A DNA stretch of 38,048 bases from NCBI GenBank assembly GCA_030828335.1, contig JAURCQ010000004.1:1-38048 (forward strand), written 5' to 3'. How positions within the stretch are numbered: position 1 is the first letter of the stretch; each line of letters opens with the position of its first letter. The DNA is from Gammaproteobacteria bacterium (GTDB lineage Bacteria > Pseudomonadota > Gammaproteobacteria > Pseudomonadales > Azotimanducaceae). Shown here one piece after another: positions 1 to 7,668 of this stretch. Position numbers and translations under genes: made by a program. The notes beneath the pieces were generated by a model, which saw only the letters and a program-made list of their open reading frames with translations, was not told where the DNA came from and did no database searches.

Positions 1-66
1 GGGCGGCATGATGCGGCGATCTATGGGCTGGTCCCGGAAGCCCTCGCGGAGGACCTCCGGCCCTAG
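1..66 (+). CDS. C-terminal tail of an unidentified protein (partial)
   Basis: Reading from base 1, the first frame is open for 21 codons and stops at TAG 64-66, only six bases before the stop codon of the convergent acyl-CoA synthetase gene. The tail ends in LVPEALAEDLRP. The tight convergent fit matches the packing of the rest of the window, which is the main reason to call it coding. It is too short to assign to a family, and its 5' part lies outside the window. It could be a chance open frame. Confidence 0.35.
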   Translation, partial: GRHDAAIYGLVPEALAEDLRP

Positions 67-72
67 GGCGAC

Positions 73-1617
73 CTACAAAATGCGGGATTTCCCGTGCCCT
101 TCCCAGTAGCGATCCCGGAGCAGGCGCTTATACAGCTTGCCCGTGGGATGGCGGGGCAGCTCCGCTTCAAAATCGACGGAGCGGGGGCACTTCAGGTGCG
201 CCAGATTGGCTCGACAGAAGGCGATGAGTTCCTCTGCCAGCTCGGGCCCGGCGAGGGCCATGGAGATCGGCTGGACCACGGCCTTCACCTCTTCCCCGAA
301 CTCTTCGTTGGGCACGCCGAAGACCGCCACGTCGGCCACCTTGTCGTGGGTCACGAGGAGGTTCTCGACCTCCTGGGGATAGATATTCACGCCCCCGGAA
401 ATGATCATGAAGGTCTTCCGGTCCGTTAAGAACAGGAAGCCATCCTCGTCGACGTAGCCCATGTCCCCGAGGGTGGTCCAGCCGCGCTGGGAGGGGTGCT
501 GGGAATCCGCCGTTTTGTCCGGGTCGTTGTGGTATTCGAAGGTGCCGCCGTCACTGAAGTAGATCGTGCCCGTCTCCCCCGGGGGCAGTTCGCGCCCATC
601 GTCGTCACAGATGTGCACCGCCCCAAGCAGGGGACGGCCCACGGTGCCGGGATGGGCGAGCCATTCCTGAGGGCCGGCGGCGCAGAAACCATTGCCTTCC
701 GTGCCCGCGTAGTACTCGTGAATGACCGGGCCCCACCAGTCCATCATGGCTTGCTTCACGGGGACGGGGCAGGGGGCCGCGGCGTGGATGGCGACCTTCA
801 GGCTTGAGACGTCATGGCGGAGCCGATCGGCTTCCGGGAGCTTCAGCATGCGCACAAACATGGTGGGCACGAATTGGCCGTGGGTGAGCTGGTGCTTCTC
901 GATGAGGGCGAGGGCCTCCTCCGGATCAAAGCGCTCCATGATCACGGAGGTGCCGCCGTGGCGCATGACGGCCATGTTGTAGCGTAGGGGCGCAGAGTGA
1001 TAGAGCGGCGCCGGGGACAGGTAGCGGACGTTTTCATCCATCTGATAGAGGGCCTGGGTCAGGCCGAGAAGGCCCCCAGCGCTGCCCAGGGGCTCGCCGC
1101 TTAAGGGCACCTTGATGCCCTTGGGGCGCCCCGTGGTGCCGGAGGAGTAGAGCATGTCCGCCCCTTCCGTTTCGTCGGCAATGGGCGTCACGGGCTGGGA
1201 GGCGACGGCGGCCTCCCAGCTCTCAAAGCCCTCGATGGTTCCGTCCAGCATGAAGCGATGGACGTTCAAGCGCCCCGCGAGGCGGGCGGCGAGGTCGCGC
1301 TGCCCATGGGTGGTGATGAATACCTTCGCTTGGCAATCCTCAACGATATAGGCGACTTCCTCCTCCTGGAGCCGATAGCTGATGGCCGTGTAGTAGAGCC
1401 CAGCGCGCTGCGCCGCCCAGCACAGGGTGAAGAAGGCGGGGTGGTTCTCCATCATGATGGCGATGTGATCCCCCACCGCCAGCCCCAGGCTTCGGAACAG
1501 CTGGGCCCCCTGATTCGAGCGGGCCTCGAGATCTCCGTAGGTGACCGTCTCCCCCGAGGCGGCAAAAATATAGGCGGGTTTTGCAGGGTTTTTCGCAGCG
1601 TGTATTCCAGGGTGCAT
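73..1617 (-). CDS. AMP-dependent acyl-CoA synthetase (FadD-like)
   Basis: A 514-residue ANL-superfamily enzyme that activates a carboxylic acid to an acyl-CoA through an acyl-adenylate, probably in the cytosol. The P-loop-like A3 motif is YSSGTTGRPKG near residue 160, the A5 motif YYAGTEG is near 305, and the A7/A8 hinge is GDMGYVDEDGFLFLTDRKT near 390. The A10 lysine lies in HPTGKLYKR near 497. The length is normal for medium- or long-chain ligases. The start ATG at 1617 gives an N-terminus (MHPGIHA...) like that of many relatives, with a GGAG about 11 bases upstream. It lies 32 bp downstream of prc on the same strand and may share its transcript. The exact substrate (fatty, aromatic or sterol acid) cannot be read from the sequence. 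Confidence 0.9.
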   Translation of the reverse strand: MHPGIHAAKNPAKPAYIFAASGETVTYGDLEARSNQGAQLFRSLGLAVGDHIAIMMENHPAFFTLCWAAQRAGLYYTAISYRLQEEEVAYIVEDCQAKVFITTHGQRDLAARLAGRLNVHRFMLDGTIEGFESWEAAVASQPVTPIADETEGADMLYSSGTTGRPKGIKVPLSGEPLGSAGGLLGLTQALYQMDENVRYLSPAPLYHSAPLRYNMAVMRHGGTSVIMERFDPEEALALIEKHQLTHGQFVPTMFVRMLKLPEADRLRHDVSSLKVAIHAAAPCPVPVKQAMMDWWGPVIHEYYAGTEGNGFCAAGPQEWLAHPGTVGRPLLGAVHICDDDGRELPPGETGTIYFSDGGTFEYHNDPDKTADSQHPSQRGWTTLGDMGYVDEDGFLFLTDRKTFMIISGGVNIYPQEVENLLVTHDKVADVAVFGVPNEEFGEEVKAVVQPISMALAGPELAEELIAFCRANLAHLKCPRSVDFEAELPRHPTGKLYKRLLRDRYWEGHGKSRIL

Positions 1618-1649
1618 GGTGCTAGTGGTCTCCGACGGGCCGCGGTGCC

Positions 1650-3893
1650 CTAGGGGGCGCTAACCGCGGCGGTTTGGCGTAGGGATAGGTAGTCGACCAA
1701 GATTTCTGCGCCCTCGGCGAGCAGCGCATCCCGGTCGTCTTCGTCGTTCTCTTCCTCTTCGGTGACGGCAACGTCGCTTTCAGCGTCGCCCTCAAGATCC
1801 TCCACGAGGGCGCTGGCGGCCTTGATGGTGGCGTCTTCCGTGCTGTCCTCGTCCTGGTGGCCCTCTGAGGCCTCATCCTCGTCTTTCTCCAGGGCCTCTA
1901 GGCTGGCCACCACGGGTAAGCCCTTCGCTTCCCGCCGGGTGTTCTCAATAGCCAGACGCAGCGCCTCATCCTCCTCGCGCTCCAAGCGCCGCTGCCCCTC
2001 ATTGAGGGAGAGGCGATTGCGGGCGCTCCGGGCCCGGGCCCGATCCACCATGGCTTCCAGGTAGGCGAAGTCTGGGTCCGTTTCTACCCGGGTTTCGTGC
2101 CGGTCCTCGAGGAGGGCCAGTAGCGGCGCCAGATTCGGGCCCCGGCGGTAGCGCGTGGGACGGATGACATCCCAGGGCAGGGCATCATCGAGCGTGCTCT
2201 CGCCAATTTCATCCCGGTCGTACACCTCCGGGTATTCGATGTCCGGGATCACCCCCTGATGCTGAGTGCTTTGTCCCGATACCCGGTAGAACTTGGCTTG
2301 GGTCATCTTGAGCTGGCCCCGGTTTAGGGGGATAAGGGTTTGCACCGTGCCCTTGCCAAAGGTTTGCCCGCCGAGGACCAGACCCCGTTGGTAATCCTGA
2401 ATGGCGCCCGCAAAGATTTCCGACGCTGAGGCCGATAGGCGATTCACCAGCACCGCCAGGGGGCCTTCCCAGGCCACCTGGCCATCTTCGTCATTGAACA
2501 AATCGACCCGGCCGCTGGCGCTGCGAATTTGCACCGTGGGCCCCGCCTCAATGAAGAGTCCCGTCAGGGCGTTGGCTTCCTGAAGGGAGCCGCCGCCGTT
2601 GTTGCGAAGGTCGATCACGATGCCGTCCACCGGCTCGCAGGGGGCGGCGTCGTCAGCGTCCGGTGCCTCCGTGGCCTCGCAGCGCAGGCTTTCAATCAGG
2701 CGCTGCACGTCCCGGGTGGTGCTCTTGTATTCCGGATCCCCCTGCTGAAGGGCTTTGAAGTCGATGTAAAAGGTGGGGATGTCGATCACCCCGATGCGGT
2801 AGGTGTCCTGGCCCCGGGGCACTTCGATGACTTCGCTCTGGGCCGACTGCTCTTCGAGTTTCACCGCTTCCCGCACCAGGCTTAGGACCCGGGGTGGGGC
2901 CCCGGCTTCGCTGTCCGGCGGCAGCACTTCGAGGCGTACCGTGGTGCCTGCGGGACCGCGAATGAGGTCCACAACGTCATCAAGGCGCCAGCCCACGACG
3001 TCCACAAATTCGCCGTCTTCCCCCTGGGCCACGGCGCTGATGCGATCGGACGGCTTTATCTGCTTGCTCTTCTCCGCCGGCCCCGCGGGGACCAAGCTAG
3101 CGATGGTGGTGTATTCATCTTCCACCCGAAGCACGGCCCCAATGCCTTCGAGGGACAGGCTCATCTGGATGTTGAAGTTCTCTGAGGTGCGCGGAGAAAA
3201 GTATTGCGTATGAGGGTCGTAGCTCGCCGCCAGGGCGTTCATGAACAGCTGGAAGGCATCTTCGGCGGTGGTTTGCTTCAGCCGATGTAGGCGATTTTTG
3301 TAGCGCTTAACCAGGAGGGGGCCGATCTCGTCGTCCGCCTTATCTGCCAGCTTCAGGGACAGGACGCTGGCCTTTAGGCGCCGGCGCCAGAGGTCCTCCC
3401 GCGCCTCAGCACTGGCGAGGAAGGGCTCCTCGCTCCGATCCATGGCGAGATATTCCTCTTTGCTGAAATCTAGCGTCTCGATACCGCTGTCTAGGAAGGC
3501 AAGGAGCGCCTCCAGCTGGGCTTCTGCAGCCGCTTGATAGCGGTTGAAGATTTCGAAGGCCGGGGTCAGATCTCCGCGTCGGAGCGCATCGTCTAGGGTG
3601 TAGCGGTGGCGCTCGAACTGAGCGATGTCGCCCTCGAGAAAATAGGCCCGCTGGGGATCTAAGGCATCAAGGTAATGATCCAGCGTATCGCTGGAAAGGG
3701 TGTCGTCGATGGCCCGGCGCACGTAGTGGTGCCGCGCAAGCTGCTCAAGGACGGCGAGGGCGGTCTCGGGATGTTCGGCCTCCGGCGCCAGGGGCGTGAG
3801 GGGGCCCTCCTCGGGGCCTAGGGCCTGAGCCCCAGCCGTGAGCGAGAGAGCGAGGAGGGCCGCGCTTAGCGGCCGAAGAAGCGGGTTTCGCAT
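1650..3893 (-). CDS. prc: Tail-specific carboxy-terminal protease Prc/Tsp (S41A)
   Basis: A 747-residue periplasmic serine/lysine-dyad protease that degrades or trims envelope proteins from their C-termini. It has a Sec signal peptide ending near AGAQA (residue 24), a long helical N-terminal region, a PDZ domain (around 240-330) and an S41 catalytic core. The catalytic serine lies in SASASEIFAG and the lysine in TFGKGTVQT, near residue 510. The C-terminal DUF3340-like region is split by a very acidic stretch at about residues 670-719, which makes the protein longer than E. coli Prc (about 680 residues). The start ATG has AGGA eight bases upstream. It is divergent from the FKBP gene across 177 bp, and the acyl-CoA synthetase gene follows it. 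Confidence 0.95.
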   Translation of the reverse strand: MRNPLLRPLSAALLALSLTAGAQALGPEEGPLTPLAPEAEHPETALAVLEQLARHHYVRRAIDDTLSSDTLDHYLDALDPQRAYFLEGDIAQFERHRYTLDDALRRGDLTPAFEIFNRYQAAAEAQLEALLAFLDSGIETLDFSKEEYLAMDRSEEPFLASAEAREDLWRRRLKASVLSLKLADKADDEIGPLLVKRYKNRLHRLKQTTAEDAFQLFMNALAASYDPHTQYFSPRTSENFNIQMSLSLEGIGAVLRVEDEYTTIASLVPAGPAEKSKQIKPSDRISAVAQGEDGEFVDVVGWRLDDVVDLIRGPAGTTVRLEVLPPDSEAGAPPRVLSLVREAVKLEEQSAQSEVIEVPRGQDTYRIGVIDIPTFYIDFKALQQGDPEYKSTTRDVQRLIESLRCEATEAPDADDAAPCEPVDGIVIDLRNNGGGSLQEANALTGLFIEAGPTVQIRSASGRVDLFNDEDGQVAWEGPLAVLVNRLSASASEIFAGAIQDYQRGLVLGGQTFGKGTVQTLIPLNRGQLKMTQAKFYRVSGQSTQHQGVIPDIEYPEVYDRDEIGESTLDDALPWDVIRPTRYRRGPNLAPLLALLEDRHETRVETDPDFAYLEAMVDRARARSARNRLSLNEGQRRLEREEDEALRLAIENTRREAKGLPVVASLEALEKDEDEASEGHQDEDSTEDATIKAASALVEDLEGDAESDVAVTEEEENDEDDRDALLAEGAEILVDYLSLRQTAAVSAP

Positions 3894-3965
3894 GCGTCAC
3901 ATCCTAGGGCGAGCGTGAGTGCGAAGGCCAGGGCACGGTCAGGTGCGAGGCCCCCTTTGCGTCGG

Positions 3966-3971
3966 TATAGT
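3966..3971 (+). promoter_or_regulatory. Possible -10 box for the FKBP gene
   Basis: The 177-bp gap between the divergent prc and FKBP genes must hold promoters for both. On the plus strand TATAGT matches the sigma-70 -10 consensus at five of six positions, about 100 bp before the FKBP start. No good -35 hexamer sits 16-18 bp upstream, so the call is weak. I found no convincing minus-strand counterpart for prc. Confidence 0.25.
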
Positions 3972-4070
3972 AGGCATCGCCATTCGGGCCACGCAACCGC
4001 AGCGTTGCCCCGCACCGCAGGCCCCGGGGAGGGGCCCGGTTCCATTCCCTTGCCTTGGAGCACCATTGCT

Positions 4071-4790
4071 ATGGCTACGGCCTTCTTCAAGCCCGTCTTT
4101 TTAACCGCCACCCTGACGACCCTGCTGCTCGCCGGCTGCGCCCCGAAGGACGGGGATGAAGCGAAGGCAGCGCCGACGAGCGATTCGGGGCGCGTGAGCT
4201 ACGGTCTTGGCTACAACACGGTAGAAAGCCTCGCGGGCCAGCTCGAGGGGGATTTTGACGGCGAAGCCTTCGCCCAGGGCGTCGCTGACGCCGTGGCCGG
4301 GCGGCCCCAGCAGGTGGATGAGGCTGGCCTAAACGACGCCCGAGACAGCATCGTTGAGCGGCGCCAGGCGGAAGCCGACGCCGAGGCGGCTTCGGCCGCG
4401 GAGGATGCGGCGCGCTTCCTCGAGGAAAACCAAAGCCAGGAGGGGGTCGTGGTCACGGCCTCCGGGCTTCAGTACCAGGTGCTGAAGCGGAGCGACAGCG
4501 AGCAGCGGCCCACGCCTGAGGACACGGTGCGCACCCACTACACGGGGCAGCTCGCGGATGGCAGCGTGTTTGACAGCTCGGAAGCCCGGGGCGTGCCCGC
4601 CACCTTTGGGGTCAGCCGGGTGATTCCGGGCTGGCAGGAGGCGCTTCAGCTCATGGCCGTGGGCGATCGCCTCAAGCTGTGGATTCCCCCGGAGCTGGCC
4701 TACGGCAGCCGCGGGGCCGGGGATAGCATCCCCCCGAACGCTGCGCTCGTCTTTGAGGTGGAGCTTCTCGCGATCAATCCCGAAGACTGA
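4071..4790 (+). CDS. FKBP-type peptidyl-prolyl isomerase lipoprotein (FkpA/Mip-like)
   Basis: A 239-residue envelope foldase that interconverts cis/trans proline peptide bonds in exported proteins. The open frame extends upstream to 3915, but the ATG at 4071 has GGAG ten bases before it and opens a lipoprotein signal with the lipobox LLAGC, so this start is chosen. An N-terminal Mip/FkpA-type dimerisation region (about residues 40-120, helical, with many Ala/Glu) precedes the C-terminal FKBP domain. Visible FKBP landmarks are HYTGQLADGSVFDSS, RVIPGWQEALQLM, LAYGSRGAG and NAALVFEVELL. Residue +2 after the lipid cysteine is Ala, which fits outer-membrane sorting. The MFS gene starts nine bases after its stop. 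Confidence 0.92.
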   Translation: MATAFFKPVFLTATLTTLLLAGCAPKDGDEAKAAPTSDSGRVSYGLGYNTVESLAGQLEGDFDGEAFAQGVADAVAGRPQQVDEAGLNDARDSIVERRQAEADAEAASAAEDAARFLEENQSQEGVVVTASGLQYQVLKRSDSEQRPTPEDTVRTHYTGQLADGSVFDSSEARGVPATFGVSRVIPGWQEALQLMAVGDRLKLWIPPELAYGSRGAGDSIPPNAALVFEVELLAINPED

Positions 4791-4799
4791 TCCGGCGCC

Positions 4800-6083
4800 A
4801 TGCCTGAGGATCGAAGCCCGGCCGCGGAAGCGGCCGAGGATCCCGCTAGGTCTACGCGCCGCCGCCGGAAGGCCCCCTTCCTGGGCTGGCGCATGGTCGC
4901 GGTGGCGTTCTTTGTCGATTTCATCGCCGTCGGATTTTTCTTCTATTCCTATGGGGTCTTCTTCAAGGCCCTGGCGGCGGAGTTTGGGGGGGCGCGCTTC
5001 GATGTCTCCCTTGGTCTGACCCTCGTCAACGCCGTGGGAGCGATTCTGGCCCCTTTCCTGGGGCAAGCCCTGGACCGTTACCCGATCAAGTATGTGATTG
5101 CCGCGGGCACCGCGGCCATGAGCCTCGGCTTCTGCCTGTTGAGCCTGATTACGGCCCAATGGCAGTTTTACCTGATCCTTTCCACCCTTATCGGCTTCGG
5201 CTTGAACTCCATGGGCGGCCTGGCCACGGCCAAGCTGGTGGCCAACTGGTTCGATCGCCGGCGCGGCATGGCCCTCGGCGTGGCCACCATGGGCATTTCC
5301 CTCTCCGGTGTGCTGATGCCCGTGCTCTCGGCGCTGCTGATCGAGGCCGTCGGCTGGCGCGGGGGCTTTTTGGTCTTTGGCGCCTTCACCGCGCTCCTCG
5401 TGCTGCCCGTGACCCTCCGCTTTGTGGTGTCGTCTCCCGAGCACCTCGGCCTTGCTCCGGATGGCGATACGCCATCGCTAACCCCCGCCGCCCCGAGGCC
5501 CGTGCTCGCGACCCGCGGTTTTTTGCGCGATCGGAACTTTTGGATGCTGACCCTCTGCGTGGGGTGCCTCTTTTGCTGCATGAGCGCGACGCTCACGCAT
5601 ATGGTTCCTCGGGTGAGCGATCTGGGTTACAGCGTGCTTGAAGCGGCGCCCATCTTGTCCTTCGGGGCCGCGGCCGGGGTACTTGGGAAGGTGCTCTTTG
5701 GCTACCTGGTGGATCGGGTCGATCCCCGGGTGGCCCTCTATACGGCGATCGGCACCCAGTTCCTGGGGCAGCTGGGCATGCTGCAGACCACGGACTACGC
5801 GCTCTTTGCGGTCTATGCGACGCTTTTTGGCTTTGGCATGGGCGGCATCGTGCCGCTCCACGGGGCCATTGCGGGGCAGGTGTTTGGGCGGGAGAATTTT
5901 GGCAAGGTCATGGGGCTCATGCGCCCAGCCATGATGCCCCTGCAAATCGCCGGCCTACCCTTCGCCGGGTGGGTATTTGACCGCTTCGGGGCGTACGATC
6001 TGGCATTCCAGGTATTTCTGGTGCTTTATGGGCTGAGCGCGCTCTGCGCCTCAGCGCTGCGCATCGAAAAATCCACGGCCTAG
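4800..6083 (+). CDS. MFS transporter, monocarboxylate/oxalate-formate antiporter-like
   Basis: A 427-residue inner-membrane carrier with about 12 hydrophobic segments in two halves and a basic, Arg-rich cytoplasmic N-terminus (RSTRRRRK). The loop between TM2 and TM3 carries a variant of the MFS motif A (FLGQALDRYPIK), and the loop after TM4 has NWFDRRRGMALGVATMG, typical of the oxalate/formate-antiporter and monocarboxylate-porter branch. The equivalent second-half loop is GYLVDRVDPRVAL. The start follows the FKBP stop by nine bases with no strong Shine-Dalgarno, so translation is probably coupled. The substrate is unknown; small organic acids would be the usual guess for this branch. Confidence 0.85.
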   Translation: MPEDRSPAAEAAEDPARSTRRRRKAPFLGWRMVAVAFFVDFIAVGFFFYSYGVFFKALAAEFGGARFDVSLGLTLVNAVGAILAPFLGQALDRYPIKYVIAAGTAAMSLGFCLLSLITAQWQFYLILSTLIGFGLNSMGGLATAKLVANWFDRRRGMALGVATMGISLSGVLMPVLSALLIEAVGWRGGFLVFGAFTALLVLPVTLRFVVSSPEHLGLAPDGDTPSLTPAAPRPVLATRGFLRDRNFWMLTLCVGCLFCCMSATLTHMVPRVSDLGYSVLEAAPILSFGAAAGVLGKVLFGYLVDRVDPRVALYTAIGTQFLGQLGMLQTTDYALFAVYATLFGFGMGGIVPLHGAIAGQVFGRENFGKVMGLMRPAMMPLQIAGLPFAGWVFDRFGAYDLAFQVFLVLYGLSALCASALRIEKSTA

Positions 6084-6096
6084 GGAGAGGCTCACC

Positions 6097-6300
6097 ATGG
6101 CTGGCTCGGGAAGCACGCTTCGACGTCGCATCCTCCTCGGAAGTGCCCTTCTGGGCGGCTTCTTCTGGATTTTTTGGGACAGCTGGGGGCTCGATCCTGC
6201 GCTGTTGGCCGAGTTCCTATTTGGCGCAAGCCTCCTGGTCCTGGCCTGCGCCGTCCCCGCCGCCCTCGTGGGCTGGCTTCTGGCGCGCTGGCGCCGTTAG
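6097..6300 (+). CDS. Small two-helix membrane protein, unknown
   Basis: A 67-residue protein with a basic N-terminus, a hydrophobic segment at about residues 11-27 (rich in Phe and Trp) and a second at about 36-62 (mostly Ala, Leu and Val), ending WLLARWRR. A clear GGAGAG ribosome site precedes the ATG, and it lies 13 bp after the MFS stop, so it is probably co-transcribed with the transporter. The stop codon lies in the first unit of the 14-bp tandem repeat. I do not recognise a family. It may be an accessory or a stand-alone membrane peptide. Confidence 0.6.
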   Translation: MAGSGSTLRRRILLGSALLGGFFWIFWDSWGLDPALLAEFLFGASLLVLACAVPAALVGWLLARWRR

Positions 6301-6350
6301 CACGCGCCCGTTAGCACGCGCCCGTTAGCACGCGCCCGTTAGCACGCGCC
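6296..6350. repeat. Tandem 14-bp repeat, four units, at a convergent gene junction
   Basis: Four head-to-tail copies of GTTAGCACGCGCCC (units at 6296, 6310, 6324 and 6338; the last lacks its final base). The repeat fills the junction between the plus-strand small membrane gene, whose TAG lies in unit 1, and the minus-strand pyrC, whose TAA lies in unit 3. Unit 4 encodes pyrC residues RVLT. The unit is not palindromic and has no T-tract, so it does not look like a terminator. It looks like a recent slippage duplication of the end of pyrC. Confidence 0.95.
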
Positions 6351-7377
6351 AGGGGAGCACCTCCCCACCGTGGTAGATCCGCACGTCCCCAAGGGGCGTT
6401 TCCCAATTCATGGGCACGGGGTCTTCGGTCCGCTCCAGGCTGACCGTGCCTTCGTTCAGGGGCAGCCCGTAAAAGCGGGGCCCGAATTCGCTGGCAAAGG
6501 CCTCGAGCCGGTCGAGGGCCCCGTCTTCCTCGAAGGTGGTGGCGTAGCTTTCCAGGGCGACGGGGGCGCTAAAGATGCCCGCGCAGCCGCAGGCGCTTTC
6601 CTTATCGCTGACCAAATGGGGCGCCGAGTCCGTGCCCAGGAAGAACTTCGGGTTGCCGCTGGTGGCGGCGCGGCGAAGGGCGAGGCGGTGGGCCTCCCGC
6701 TTCGCCACGGGTAAGCAAAAGTGATGGGGGCGCATGCCGCCCACCAACAAATCGTTGCGGTTGAGCCGAAGATGATGGGCCGTGATCGTCGCCGCGAGGC
6801 TGGGCCCTTCGCTCTCCACGTAGGCTACCGCCTCCGCCGTGGTGATGTGCTCAAACACCACCTTCAGGCCTGGATGGCGCTGGCGCAGGGGCTTTAGCTC
6901 CCGCTCGATGAAAACCGCTTCCCGGTCGAAGATATCGATTTCTGGATCCACCACTTCCCCGTGAATGAGCAGGGGCATGCCCAGTTCCGCCATGGTTTCG
7001 AAAACGGGGTCGAGGACCTTGAGGTTCCGAACCCCGGCGTCGGAGTTGGTGGTGGCCCCGGCGGGGTAGAGCTTCACCGCGGTGACGATGCCCGCGGCCC
7101 AGCCCTGGCGCAGGTCCTCTGCGTCGGTGGTTTCCGTGAGGTAAAGGGTCATGAGCGGTTCAAAGGCCTGGCCCGGCGGGATCGCCGCCAGGATGGCGTC
7201 CCGGTAGCGCGCGGCGTCTTCGCTGCGCCGCACCGGCGGCACTAAGTTCGGCATGACGATGGCCCGGCGAAACTGGGCACTCGTGGCTCGGGCCACGGCT
7301 TCCAGCATGGCGCCGTCGCGAAGGTGGAGGTGCCAATCGTCGGGGGTGCGTAGGGTCAGGCGTTGGGCGGCGGTCAT
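6325..7377 (-). CDS. pyrC: Dihydroorotase PyrC (class II)
   Basis: A 350-residue zinc enzyme that cyclises carbamoyl-aspartate to dihydroorotate, the third step of de novo pyrimidine synthesis. Metal-binding HLH lies at residues 16-18 in [10 protein letters not shown], and Lys102 in VKLYPAG is the carbamylated bridging lysine. Further ligands are in LIHGEV and VFEHITT, and the catalytic Asp is in FLGTDSAPH. Length is typical of the E. coli-type enzyme. The start ATG has GGAG 11 bases upstream. The last residues (RVLTGAC) are encoded in the 14-bp tandem repeat, so the tail has probably been altered by the duplication. It is last in the minus-strand run rdgC-M14-DUF1244-pyrC. Confidence 0.96.
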   Translation of the reverse strand: MTAAQRLTLRTPDDWHLHLRDGAMLEAVARATSAQFRRAIVMPNLVPPVRRSEDAARYRDAILAAIPPGQAFEPLMTLYLTETTDAEDLRQGWAAGIVTAVKLYPAGATTNSDAGVRNLKVLDPVFETMAELGMPLLIHGEVVDPEIDIFDREAVFIERELKPLRQRHPGLKVVFEHITTAEAVAYVESEGPSLAATITAHHLRLNRNDLLVGGMRPHHFCLPVAKREAHRLALRRAATSGNPKFFLGTDSAPHLVSDKESACGCAGIFSAPVALESYATTFEEDGALDRLEAFASEFGPRFYGLPLNEGTVSLERTEDPVPMNWETPLGDVRIYHGGEVLPWRVLTGAC

Positions 7378-7402
7378 GGGCGATCAATCTCCGGTGAGGG
7401 GC

Positions 7403-7660
7403 CTACCTTTGGAAGTCCCGCTTCCATACCTCGTAGGGCATGCCGTACACCCGTTCCCGGGCAGCGCTGTCTTCCAGGGGCGCCCCGGCAGCTTCCGCCG
7501 CTTCCCGGTACCACCGGCTGAGGCAGTTCCTGCAAAAGCCGGCCAGATTCATCAAGTCGATGTTCTGCACGTCCCGATGGCTGTCTAAGTGCTCAAGGAG
7601 CCGGCGAAAAGCCGCGGCCTCGATCGCGTTTTGTTCTGGGGTTGGGGTTGGATGATCCAT
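7403..7660 (-). CDS. DUF1244 family protein
   Basis: An 85-residue protein that matches the DUF1244 family in length and layout. A helical N-terminus (EQNAIEAAAFRRLLEHLD) is followed by the conserved core QNIDLMNLAGFCRNCLSRWY, with a CxxC pair, then YGMPYEVWK near the C-terminus. The family is common in proteobacteria and its function is unknown; the cysteine pair could bind a metal or be redox active. A perfect AGGAGG four bases before the ATG is partly formed by the stop codon of the upstream M14 gene, so the two are probably coupled. It lies 25 bp upstream of pyrC. Confidence 0.88.
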   Translation of the reverse strand: MDHPTPTPEQNAIEAAAFRRLLEHLDSHRDVQNIDLMNLAGFCRNCLSRWYREAAEAAGAPLEDSAARERVYGMPYEVWKRDFQR

Positions 7661-7668
7661 GGGGCCTC

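Noticed and set aside
3915..4070. N-terminal extension of the FKBP gene
   Set aside because: The frame is open, but the Arg/Pro-rich extension would bury the lipoprotein signal, and the ATG at 4071 has a proper ribosome site.
4329..5444. Minus-strand open frame of 371 codons opposite the FKBP and MFS genes
   Set aside because: The product is low-complexity (Gly, His, Gln and Arg rich) with no domain, and it spans the junction of two clear plus-strand genes.
6296..6350. CRISPR-like array
   Set aside because: The 14-bp units are directly adjacent with no spacers and there are no cas genes, so it is a simple tandem repeat.
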